Assembly: GCA_027605045.1 (NCBI GenBank)
Contig: JAQFWX010000057.1
Location: forward strand, 62,001-126,000
Direction of reading: 5' to 3'
Source: Phallus indusiatus
Lineage: Eukaryota; Basidiomycota; Agaricomycetes; Phallales; Phallaceae
Length of the DNA: 64,000 nucleotides
In this document: positions 20,301 to 31,590 of the stretch, in pieces
Numbering within the stretch: position 1 is the stretch's first letter
Layout of the letters: every line of letters begins with the position of its first letter
The notes under the pieces: generated by a model
The model's input: only the letters and a program-made list of their open reading frames with translations
What the model was told of the DNA's origin: nothing
Databases searched by the model: none
Translations under genes and position numbers: made by a program

Positions 20301-21282
20301 GAAGGTGATCTCTGACAGGGGCCCCCAGTTCGCGTCCCGCTTCACACAGGAGCTTTCTAGACTCCTTGGCATACGGCTTGCACCCTCGACGGCGTATCAT
20401 CCTCAAACCGATGGTCAGACAGAGCGTGTCAACGCAGAAGTCGAACAGTACCTTCGACTTTTCACCTCCGAGCGACAGGACGACTGGGACCAGATACTGC
20501 CCTTGGCTGAGTTCGCATATAACAACCACGTACACTCAGCTACGCGCGCGACACCGTTTGAGCTCGACACTGGACGACATCCTCGTATGGGATTCGAACC
20601 GCTGGTTGCCGACTCCAGGATCGAATCTGTCAACGAGTTCAAGACACGTATGGAGTCGACGATAGAGGAAGCCAAGGCCGCTATAGCCAAGTCGAAGGAC
20701 GAGATGGCCAAGTACTACGATCGGAAACACATCCCGGCACCTGAATACAAGGTTGGCGACAAGGTATACCTCGATTCGAGCGACATTCGTACCACCAGGC
20801 CCTCCGCCAAGTTATCGCATCGGTACTTGGGGCCTTTTCCGATAGTCAGCAAGGTCGGATCACACGCATACAAGCTGCGTTTACCACTGTCGATGTCAAG
20901 GCTTCATCCAGTGTTCCATGTCGGGAAGTTGCGTCCAAAGGTTGAAGATACAATCCCGGGTCGTCGCGTCAGGGCTCCCCCTCCTCCAGAGGTCAGAGAT
21001 GACGGCGAGCATTACGTCGTGGAACGGATTTTAGACAGTCGGGTGTTCCGGAGACGACTCGAGTATAAGGTGCGTTGGGAAGGCTATGGTCCTGAGCATG
21101 ATCAGTGGGAGCCCGAGTCGAATATCGCAGCCCCGGATCTCGTTAAGCAGTTCCACCGCGAACACCCGAGCGCGCCACGCTCGATAAATGGTCTTCTTTT
21201 CCATCGCCGCCCTCGGTTCGACTTTTCCAAGTTGCAAGCATCATTAGTCGAGGCTACAGGCGTCGGGACGCCGCCTCGTTGA
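17293..21282 (+). CDS. Gypsy Pol: PR, RT, RNase H, integrase, chromodomain
   Basis: This polyprotein frame is open from 17293 and overlaps the gag end by about 49 nt in the -1 phase, so it is probably made by frameshifting; no classic slippery heptamer is seen. Counting from 17338, the protease DTGAS lies near residue 102, RT has YIDD near 491, and RNase H is marked by VEADSSDFATGAVL. Integrase shows H-x-H..CDMCLRTK, VDFIVELPESNG, VISDRGPQF and AYHPQTDGQTERVN. The C-terminal chromodomain (YVVERILDSRV...YKVRWEGYG..HDQWEPE) is well preserved and may guide integration to heterochromatin, as in other chromoviruses. All domains appear intact, so the element may be active. Confidence 0.95.
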   Translation, partial: DCSCNRGRGFSKRRRVIDAPLLPTSNRFDILYIDREQNDTSDSSLTTPAASPDKPKESPPPATRSVSTPCMLSPSQRRALPKEYRLAATAGTQKLEIPVELQSVDTGALLHSKAMLDTGASGMFLDRDFVEKHRLPSVRLAKPIPVFNVDGTPNHAGSITHVVDLVVRFRDHSEHTLFAVTSLKYPVLFGLPWFKAHNPVIDYTTGQVEFMRCSPSCRSCAPRWPAGKLSKRAFQQIRRAPLPELDDTEADDPDIPDLVNVESEIEEGDRLFAISMLPDEPDTHRIYATETISQRLAQAHANNADAPTLKGFRDIVPEMFHDFADIFSKESFDSLPQSKKWDHPIELVPGSEPKLCKIYPLSPNEQAELDAFLEENLASGRIRPSKSPMASPVFFIKKKDGSLRLIQDYRALNAMTIKNRYPLPLISELINKLQGARYFTKLDVRWGYNNVRIKEGDEWKAAFRTNRGLFEPLVMFFGLTNSPATFQTMMNEIFEDMISEGVVAVYIDDILIYTRDREQHDQVTRRVLERLREHKLYLKAEKCEFRRTKIEYLGVVISENTVEMDPTKVSGVRDWPIPKNVTEVQSFLGFANFYRRFIKDFARIANPMFGLTKKDTPFVWSDTCQHAFDTLKSSITSAPILLIPNPTNPYRVEADSSDFATGAVLSQLSNEDGRWHPVAFFSKALSPVERNYEIHDKEMLAIIRSLEEWRHFLEGASHPIDIRTDHKNLEYFMSARNLNRRQARWSVYLSRFDFTLQHIPGKSMGKPDGLSRRPDHGSGKDDNRGVTLIRPEMFAINALQTFRLKGEEEDLLRQIRKANREGKVEDSVSKAVATLRALGGRSAHSSEWFEDQDLLYYRGKVYVPNVDELRRKILSRHHDTKLGGHPGRFKTLELVSRTFWWPGVSRYVQRYVEACDMCLRTKPSRHAPYGLLRPTEVPSQPWEHISVDFIVELPESNGFNAILSVVDSLTKRVHFVPTFTTLDATGLARLYLQHVWKLHGLPMKVISDRGPQFASRFTQELSRLLGIRLAPSTAYHPQTDGQTERVNAEVEQYLRLFTSERQDDWDQILPLAEFAYNNHVHSATRATPFELDTGRHPRMGFEPLVADSRIESVNEFKTRMESTIEEAKAAIAKSKDEMAKYYDRKHIPAPEYKVGDKVYLDSSDIRTTRPSAKLSHRYLGPFPIVSKVGSHAYKLRLPLSMSRLHPVFHVGKLRPKVEDTIPGRRVRAPPPPEVRDDGEHYVVERILDSRVFRRRLEYKVRWEGYGPEHDQWEPESNIAAPDLVKQFHREHPSAPRSINGLLFHRRPRFDFSKLQASLVEATGVGTPPR

Positions 21283-21294
21283 AGGGGGGGGTGG
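21279..21294 (+). other. Polypurine tract
   Basis: The G-rich purine run GAAGGGGGGGGTGG lies directly before the 3' LTR and just after the pol stop. Confidence 0.8.
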
Positions 21295-21692
21295 TGTCAG
21301 GGTACGCTACCGCGTCCTTCATTTTTCCTCATTTATTATCATCGGTATATATTCCCCTCTACTTTATTTATATTTCCCATATATTATCTCCACCCTCCGT
21401 TTGCTCCCTCTGTCTCTATTCCACTTTCTCTACTTGCGCGCGTCGCGCGCTCGTACCCGGCGTGACACCTACGGCGTCACATCGCTTATGTTCGGTTTGG
21501 GCGTCTGGCACTTAGCTGTGTCAGGGCCGCACGCCGCGCTATCGTTTTTCATGTATATAGTCGCTGTCCCTAGAGTGAGGGTCCCTAAGCTTGTTCTCTT
21601 AGGATCCCCTCCCTCTAGGTGAGTAGTTAGTTCTCCCCAATATATTTCTCTTAGGATCCCCTCCCTCTAGTGTGAGCTGAGTAGCCCTAACA
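21295..21692 (+). repeat. 3' LTR of the self-priming gypsy element
   Basis: A 398-bp partner of the 5' LTR. It differs by A at 21467 and A at 21481, both within the 9-bp hairpin. TSD acttc follows. Confidence 0.95.
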
Positions 21693-21969
21693 ACTTCCAC
21701 TCTCCGTTTCCTTGTTCTGTCTCTATTTCACTTTCTCTACTCGCGCGCGTTGCGCGCTCGTACCCAACGTGATGCCCGTGACATCACGTCGCTTAGGTTC
21801 GGTTTGGGCGCCTGGCACTTAGCTGTGTCAGGGCCGCACGCCGCGTCGTCGTTTTATGTATATAGTAGCTGTACCTAGAGTGAGGGTCCCTAAGCTTGTT
21901 CTCTTAGGATCCCCTCCCTCTAGGTGAGTAGTTAGTTTCCCTTCCAATATATTGTCTTAGGATCCCCTC

Positions 21970-22599
21970 TGTCATGTATCTAGGGCACTTTTACCCAGCT
22001 CAGCAAAAACAAGTCAAAAGGCACAGCCACTAAATCCAAAAACAGCATATAAACAACAAAAGCCCACATTATGTCAGTTTTTTACTATTCTTTTTTGAGC
22101 TCTTGCTTGTATTTGTGTATCTCTATTTGTTTATTTTCTAGGAACAGTCATATGACTCAGTTCCAGGTACTTTTATTTTTCTGTCTCACTAATAATGTTT
22201 CACTATAATTTTTATTACTCCACCTTTACTAATTAATTTCCTTTCTAAGTAATTCCTTATCTTTTAATTACTAATATTTTGCTTTATTTGTAGCAGCCCC
22301 AAAGTGTATAAATAGGGGCTGATTTCTCTTGTAAATAGGAATCTGCCTTATCATCTATACTAGTGCACCATAGTGCTTACCAATTAAATTGGTCTTTCTC
22401 TTTTCTATTTCTTTCTCTTTTCTATCTCTACCTCAAGACTATCCGTAGCAGCCAGCTCAAGTCTTACAACAGCAGCAGCAAGCTCTGTCTCACCCTCAAT
22501 AACAAGACCTTTGTTGCTAGACTAGGTTCCCCCTAAACAGCTCTCTTATTTGCAACAGTACAAGGTGCCTATACCTTGAACCAGAGCAAATACATTACA
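21970..22599 (+). repeat. Solo LTR of a third, copia-like type
   Basis: A 630-bp LTR starting TGTCATGTATCTAGGGCAC and ending CAAATACATTACA, with TSD ccctc at 21965-21969 and 22600-22604. A TATAAATA box at about 22307 is followed by sequence typical of a transcript start and poly(A) region. It is unrelated to the gypsy LTRs and no internal coding region is present. Assignment to copia is from general LTR style only. Orientation follows the TATA box. Confidence 0.8.
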
Positions 22600-22638
22600 C
22601 CCTCCCTCTAGTGTGAGCTGAGTAGCCCTAACAGGTTC

Positions 22639-23412
22639 GCTGAGATGAAGACGAAGGCGAGGTGAGATCGGCTGTGCTGTGTTGGAAGCATGTGTTGGGG
22701 TTGTTTCTTCCTCTGTTCGACGATTTTGATGGGTACGTTTCGTACTAATCGACGTTCTGTTGGTGGTGGGGTTGGGGGTAGACTCGCCGCTTGCTGGTGA
22801 GATTTAGAGAAGAGCAGGATGAAAGAACAAACTCGGACATACCTTGGATTTCGATTTCTTTTCCTTTTCTGCTTGAGCTATCTTATTTCTGACAGATGAT
22901 AGTTCTGATTTTATGGAGTCATTGGCAGGTTCCAGTTTTAACGCGTGCGACAGATCTTGGTTTGTGAAAGAGCAAGTCAACAAAAACTGCCAACAGTGTG
23001 ATGATAGTAATGATTGACACGTTACCCTTTTCCGTTTCTGAATAATGGGCTAGAGCTGAACTGGCCTGCGCTCTTCGGAAAAAAGCTTTGACATTATTCG
23101 GGTCGAGGGACAAGACAGTTGTGCAATCACGGTCAGCATCCTGAGATCTACTTTAGAGTGAGACTCAGTCAGACTTTATAAAACGCAGGAAAATTACTTG
23201 GATAGTTTTAGATACGCAGCAGCGTGGTTGAGTGGAAGTGTTGGATTTGTACGGTCAGCGATGACACCCTCCGAGTAATGGCGAATGGCTTCTGCCCAAT
23301 TCCCAGCTTTGAATGCGATATTTCCCTGATATAAAAAGTCAGAACAAATCAATCAAGATATTTCCGTAAGTCAAACTTTATCTTTTGCAATTTGAGCCTT
23401 TGTTGACGCCAT
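22639..23412 (-). pseudogene. TPR co-chaperone-like protein (RPAP3/Tah1-like), 5' exons
   Basis: The start ATG at 23412 gives exon 1 (23377-23412, MASTKAQIAKDK). Exon 2 is 23198-23325 (GNIAFKAGNWAEAIRHYSEG), exon 3 is 23026-23147 (DADRDCTTVLSLDPNNVKAFF), exon 4 is 22843-22955 (DLSHALKLEPANDSIKSEL) and exon 5 is 22639-22793 (VRNVPIKIVE). The phases of exons 1-4 add up to 133 codons. These form a three-repeat TPR domain of the kind that binds Hsp90/Hsp70 tails, as in RPAP3 and related R2TP-type proteins. Exon 5 is split by the nested LTR insertion at ggttc, so the full protein cannot be made. The remainder is at 14825-15372. Confidence 0.65.
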
Positions 23413-24189
23413 TTGCGTAGTAGGTGCATGGCATGTTCAATTTGTTCGGTTGTCCATCCAACGTGCACGTTCTGGTGTTCGTGCTGAGTGCAGCAGCCAT
23501 GCTCAAGAACGAAGAGTCATCAGATCAAGACGGAAACTTACCAGCAATATTCAGAAAGCCATGTTATCTATCTCACGCAAGTTCTCATAATAGAAGAAGG
23601 AGAAGACGACGTTGAGGTGACTGTCATCCAGAGTGCAAAGTGGAATATGAAATTACCTAAAACGTCATCGTGAGTAGTCGTCCAATGGCAAGCCTATCGG
23701 TGTTTGCCGTGCGCCTCATCATTGGCTAGAGATATCATGGATCTGAAGCCATAAGACATTATCGGAGTGTTTGTTTATCTCTCCTGTCGTAAAGCCATCT
23801 CTTCTTACCCCTCTTTCAAGTAGGCACAATTTGAATACGCTCTACGCAAAAGGCGGCACGGCAAATTTTCCTGAATCAAGGTAAGCAACTTAACTTTTTG
23901 GTATATTGTCACTCGTGGTTCACATGCATGTAGGAAGAAGAAATAAAGGCTAGTAATTATAAAAACGGGCAAACTATCAAGATGTAGTAAATAATAATCC
24001 CTATTATGATGATTCAGACATCCCGCCTGGCATTAATGATTAGAGTAAATCTTCTTCTTGCCTTCTCTTATTCTTGTATTCTGATTAGGAAGCAATTAAC
24101 CCAATTAGTGTAATTCAACGCATGAAACAATAATAATAGCCTTATTCCTCACAATAGACTCAGCCTTTCAAACAAACAGATCGAGCCAT
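23413..24189. other. Intergenic, no gene supported
   Basis: This lies between the start of the TPR gene (minus) and the Ulp1-like gene (plus), and probably holds both promoters. Only short unsupported frames are seen. An upstream exon of the Ulp1-like gene near 23780-23880, ending at a donor gtaagc, is possible. Confidence 0.4.
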
Positions 24190-26382
24190 ATGAACTCCAA
24201 TGTGAGCGGCTCGTGTTTTGCGACAAGTTCCCTTTTTTCTGTATGTACTTGTACTCTGAAATTTACAAACCTCATGTTGACTCTACCGATAGTCAGATTG
24301 GATAAAAGTCTTCGTGGACTGTAAATCTGTAACTCATCCATCTTTTCCTCCGCATCACACCGACATCAAACAATTCTCAGACATGCAATCCATTAATGTC
24401 GTGGAATTCGTCATCGGCACACATTTCTTTGCTGCTTCACCTCATAATCAAAGTTTACTTACACTCACTAATGAATCAATAATTCTCCATGTTATACTGC
24501 AACCAGGTCAGCACTCTCAAACAACAGTGACGATGCCCTTTCAAAATGTTCAAAGGTGGGAAGTGAGTATCATAATCTTCTGAATGATTTTTGGATGTAC
24601 CGACGAAATCAATCCAGGGCTACCCATATGCAGAGAAGTGCACGAACAAGCCGATTTTTATTTTATCTGGAGAAGGCAAGTTTCGTGTTAGTGATGAGTC
24701 TATTGATATTTATTATCTTTTAGGTAGACTACAACATCAAGGAAAAACCCACCCTGTAGGCCGACTAGCGTGCCATCTAAACATAGGTCGGGAGAGTTGG
24801 GTTGTCTTTCTGACCCTCATAGACCGATTAAACACCTTGAAAAAAATTCTCCCTCAAAGGTAAATTCTTTTTTAATACCATCGGTTTTTATTGACTAACT
24901 TTCTTTAGCCATGATCAAATGGAGGCGAATTGGGCTTTGCAGACGATAATATCCTTCCTACCAGAGACCATGAACTCGGTGCGGTTGACCGTCACCATTC
25001 ATGATCTGCGATGCCTGCAGCCACAGAAATGGGTGAACGAATCGATAGTGGATTTTTTATCTTTGTGAGTGTTATCAGAATGATAGCGTGACTGTTAGGG
25101 CTACTCAGCTCACACTAGAGGGAGGGGATCCTAAGTAATGTATTGGAAGATAACTACACTACTCACCTAGAGGGAGGGGATCCTAAGAGAACAAGCTTAG
25201 GGACCCTCACTCTAGGTACAGCTACTATATACATAAAACGACGACGCGGCGTGCGGCCCTGACACAGCTAAGTGCCAGACGCCCAAGCCGAACCTAAGCG
25301 ACGTGATGTCACGGGCATCACGCCGGGTACGAGCGCGCGAGTAGAGAAAGTGAAATAGAGACCGAACAAGGAAACGGAAGGTGAAAGTAAAATACGGAAA
25401 TGATAAATAGAATAGAAATAGAGTAATGCCGATGATAATAAATAGGAAAATGAGAGACGGCGGTAGCGTACCCTAACAGTGACAACGTTAACTTATTGAA
25501 ATTCTTAGTTATCGCTTTGATTGTAAGCGAGCATCGCATCCAGACCTTTGCCATGACGTGACACCTTACTCTTCGTGGGTGTCGAAATATTTAATCCAGA
25601 ACACTACGTACGTTCCGCCATGTTATTCTTTCATTTTGACGTGCTATTGACAGGGTACCGGTAGTTACGCTGCTGAACCTGGCCGCTGGAAAAAGAAAAT
25701 AGCCAACTGTTTTTTGAAAAACTTTTTTTATTTTCCTGTCAACCAGGAGTGAGTTGTTCTATTCATCCCAAACTATTTTCCAGTTTCAACTGTGACAAGT
25801 CTTCAGCACTGGTATCTGGTAATCGTTTCCTTAGACGATAATGAGCAAGAGAATCCACCAGCAAAGAAGTGAGTGAAAAAGTTGCACATGTTATGATCGT
25901 TTGGTGATGTTGTCTCTTGCAAGCGCTGATATTTACATTTATGACTCGATGGGCACGGTCCATTCAAACATTCCAGATATAATACACGCGTTTTTGGAAG
26001 GTCAATCCCAAGAGTTTTTCCAATGCAAATACACCGGGAGTCTCACACATCACAACATATCGGTAAGTTTGTTTATAACTCCTGCAATATAAACATAGTC
26101 TTCATAAATATGATTAGGGGCCCATACAACAAAACAGTGACGATTGTGGGTTATTCGTCATAAAATTCATTGATCTTTTTTTGGAAAATCGAGCTAGGGT
26201 GATTTCTTATGCCGCCGTAAGTGAAATTTAAATCATTCATTCTATATCAAAGATAAATAAAATGTTCACCCGGATCTCAGAAAAACAAAAAACTCTCATT
26301 GACTTGGGATGATGAAACTATGTCCAGGTTTCGTGCCGAGTCTTTGAACATGATTCATGGACTGACAGCGGTTTTAGAATAA
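24190..26382 (+). CDS. Ulp1-like SUMO protease (peptidase C48)
   Basis: A cysteine protease that cleaves SUMO or a SUMO-like modifier. It is multi-exon. The N-terminal part (24190-25064) includes DWIKVFVDCKSV and ends in RLTVTIHDLRCLQPQKWVN, the entry motif of Ulp1 domains. After an LTR-bearing intron (25065-25508) come RFDCKRASHPDLC, then WKKKIANCFLKNFFYFPVN, then HWYLVIVS with the catalytic His, IYIYDSMG with the Asp, and QQNSDDCGLFVIKF with the Gln and nucleophile Cys. It ends with GLTAVLE and TAA at 26380-26382. All catalytic residues are present, so it may be functional if the intron is still spliced. The chosen start is the first ATG in phase; an earlier exon cannot be excluded. It could also be a domesticated or transposon-derived C48 gene. 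Confidence 0.75.
25093..25478 (-). repeat. Solo LTR, family A, inside an intron
   Basis: A 386-bp LTR in reverse orientation with TSD gtgac at 25088-25092 and 25479-25483. It lies in the intron 25065-25508 of the Ulp1-like gene. Without the LTR and one TSD copy the intron would be 53 bp, normal for this genome. The terminal bases are CCCTAACA where other copies have CCCTGACA. Confidence 0.92.
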
Positions 26383-26459
26383 GCGAAATAGCATAAGCTG
26401 TAGGTAGAATGGGCTCATAATATGTACTATTTGATTTCGTATTGTGAAAGTACTAAAAT

Positions 26460-26822
26460 AAGCGATTATTTGAACTACCACTGAACTACCACTATTGTAC
26501 CACTGTGTTTGAGTGGAACCTAACCACTGAACTACCACTGCACCCCACCAACCATTGATTACCACTGACACACCACTGAATTTCAGTGGTAATCTCACCG
26601 CTGACATACCACTGAGTTTTGAGGGCAATGGTCGGCTACCACTGATCATCCACTGACCACTGAACCACCACTAACCTACCACTGACTATCAGTGGTGGCC
26701 GTCCACTGACCCACCACTGAACGGAAATGTCAGTGGTAATTGACCACTGACCTACCACTGAATAAAGATATCCAGTGGCAATACCCACTGAATACCACTA
26801 CATTCAGCGGGGGTTTTTTCCA
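26460..26822. repeat. CCACTGA-motif cluster
   Basis: About 360 bp carry dozens of degenerate copies of ACCACTGA and its reverse complement TCAGTGGT, often in head-to-head pairs. The spacing is irregular, roughly 8-20 bp. It abuts the CAGTGAC end of the neighbouring inverted-repeat element. Its role is unknown; it may be a subterminal transposase-binding array or a decayed satellite. Confidence 0.6.
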
Positions 26823-28371
26823 CAGTGACATGCGTCTGTCACTTTTCGTGCGCAACACGCATAGCTGGCCAAATAAATTAGTATAAATTGTGGAAATATT
26901 TGAGAAGACAGTTTAATATAATATCTAAATTCTGTATTAATTATGCTAAGAGTAAAAATCAATTGTGCTTGAGATATTTGCATTTTGTTGACGCTGGTTC
27001 AGGTGTACAGTTTTGCACCTGAGGCCAAAATAGTGAAGAAGTATAATTATCACCACAATTGTTATAAAGTATCAGCTTTGAAATTTTAGTCATATATTAT
27101 TCTATATTGAATGAATATTTTCAATGCTAACCATAACATAAATATACTGTTTTATTATTGCCAAAACCTCATTCTTCCACAGGACTGCACTGTCCTTTTT
27201 TACAGACATCTGTCAGCTTTTATTCTATGTTTTTCTAATGAAAGATGTTTATTTCATCCTTAAATAATGTTTTAAGTAGCTATATGTAAAAAAATGTCAT
27301 ACTGAGGGTCACTGTATGGTATTTAGTGCATGTTGTCCTCCTTGTATGCACACCATTTTTTTAATTATGACGTCCTGGTGCTAATTATATTGAAACTAAC
27401 GTTAAATTCAAATTTATAATAATATACTTCAACTATTAACAAGTAGGGTTACCATGATTTCAGTCTCTGGTGGGCTGAGAGGAACATTTAACTTCAGTGG
27501 TTACCCACAGAAATTGACATGATCCTTGTTTGTCTAGAGAAGGCGTTATAAATGGGTGAGAGAGCCTCATTATCATTTCTAAAAATTCAAAAAAGTATTC
27601 TGAAAACAAAAGATTAATAGTTTCTATCAAACCAATGCCATGTATTTCTGGATTATTCTGGTCTCCAGCTAGGCTGGCATCCCCAAAAAAACCTGATTTG
27701 TACCCAAGCCATAAATGTATTTACACTGGAGTCATTCTTAACATAATTAACACATATTAGTTCAGATTACACGGTAGTTTCATCGATGAAAAAAATACAG
27801 CAAGGGTCTGTAGAAAAGTACTAAAACAAGGCCTTTTGACAGTGTAATTAACATGAAAACAACAGGCCTGATCAATATTATCCACGAAGAACCATCCTAA
27901 ACACATAATTTAATAATTTAAAATGTATCCCAATCATAATATGTCATTTTTTTTCTGAAAAATTATATGATGACATAGTAAAGACACTCCCCGGGCATGA
28001 TCTCCACAAATGATTCATAATTAGCCTCAGGATAAAATAATAGCAATGGATATCATAGAAATAGATTAATATAACCTATATCAGCAATATATAATTTTTC
28101 CAGACCCATGAGACACAGAAATTGGTTTGGAATATATGTATTTGTGACTTTTCCACACTTCGAGCAAAACTGTACACATGAACCTGTACTGTAAAAGTCT
28201 AAATATCTTGAACACCGTTGATTTTCACACTTCAAATTAATATTGAATAATTTAGATATTATGATAAACTATATACACAAATATTTTCAGGAATTTTACT
28301 ATTTTATTTGGCCAGCTATTTGTGTTGCGCACGAAAAGTGACAGACACGTGTACGGTTTTGCACGTCACTG
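26823..28371. mobile_element. Non-autonomous Tc1/mariner-like element with long TIRs
   Basis: An AT-rich stretch without a supported gene, bounded by inverted repeats of about 80 bp. Left: CAGTGAC at 26823, then GTCTGTCACTTTTCGTGCGC and TAGCTGGCCAAATAAA. Right: the same blocks in reverse complement, ending GTCACTG at 28371. The right arm carries about 14 extra bases near its tip. The CAGTG ends and a TA right after the right end fit Tc1/mariner, but the left flank is CA, so the target duplication is imperfect. It is probably old, or mobilised by a transposase elsewhere. Confidence 0.7.
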
Positions 28372-28435
28372 TACATCCGCGACATATGAATCGTAATTAA
28401 GAATAGATATTAATTGGTAAGATGGAGCAAAAGGA

Positions 28436-31084
<2,649 letters not shown>

Positions 31085-31590
31085 GTTGTCTGGGATTCAA
31101 GAGGTTTTCGCTTACTTTTATATTAAAGCTAAACGGAGCAATTACCTAATCTTTTGAATCAAGGGGATGAGACACCGATTGGCCCGCGGGGAACAGGGAA
31201 GTAAATGCATCAAAATATTCCATGCCATATGCTCGGGTTCACAACTAGAGTCAAGATCTACTTTCTTGTTTTAATCTCCATCCCGAGTAAATCCAACCTG
31301 TAATCAGATGGGTTCACAAGGGAATACCCTGGAAAGCGGCGTGTGGGAAGTCGAAAGAACTACTTTGAGCGTGACCATACATATGTCACGGTAGCACAGC
31401 TTCGGCTTATTACGCAAGCCTAACAGAGACGCCTTAGGGAACGTAAAGGCTACAGATTTAAAACAACAATCAATATATAGCTTTCTTTTAAATAAAAACA
31501 TATCCGCCATTTATGTATTATTAAAACCCAGATAGATTGAAGCTCAATTGAGAACTTTGTTGCCGGAAAATGATTCATGAAACATCACGT

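Larger units (their letters stand above)
15468..21692 (+). mobile_element. Complete self-priming Ty3/gypsy chromovirus
   Basis: A 6225-bp element with TSD acttc at 15463-15467 and 21693-21697. The LTRs are 398 bp each and differ at two positions (G15640/A21467 and G15654/A21481), both G-to-A at CpG. Order: LTR, self-complementary primer site, gag (16031-17341), pol (to 21282), purine tract, LTR. This is the only complete copy in the window of the family that left the solo LTRs at 3008, 10015, 15373, 25093 and 37074. Features resemble the Tf1/sushi group of fungal chromoviruses. Confidence 0.96.
15373..22633 (+). repeat. Outer solo LTR, family A, twice interrupted
   Basis: The LTR starts TGTCAGGGTACGC at 15373 and ends CCCTAACA at 22633. 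TSD ggttc lies at 15368-15372 and 22634-22638. Its own sequence is 15373-15467, 21698-21969 and 22605-22633. The gaps are the complete gypsy element (15468-21692) and a solo LTR of another type (21970-22599). It lies within the TPR gene. Confidence 0.93.

Noticed and set aside
26460..26822. CRISPR-like array from repeated CCACTGA units
   Set aside because: Units are short, degenerate, irregularly spaced and in both orientations, and the genome is eukaryotic.
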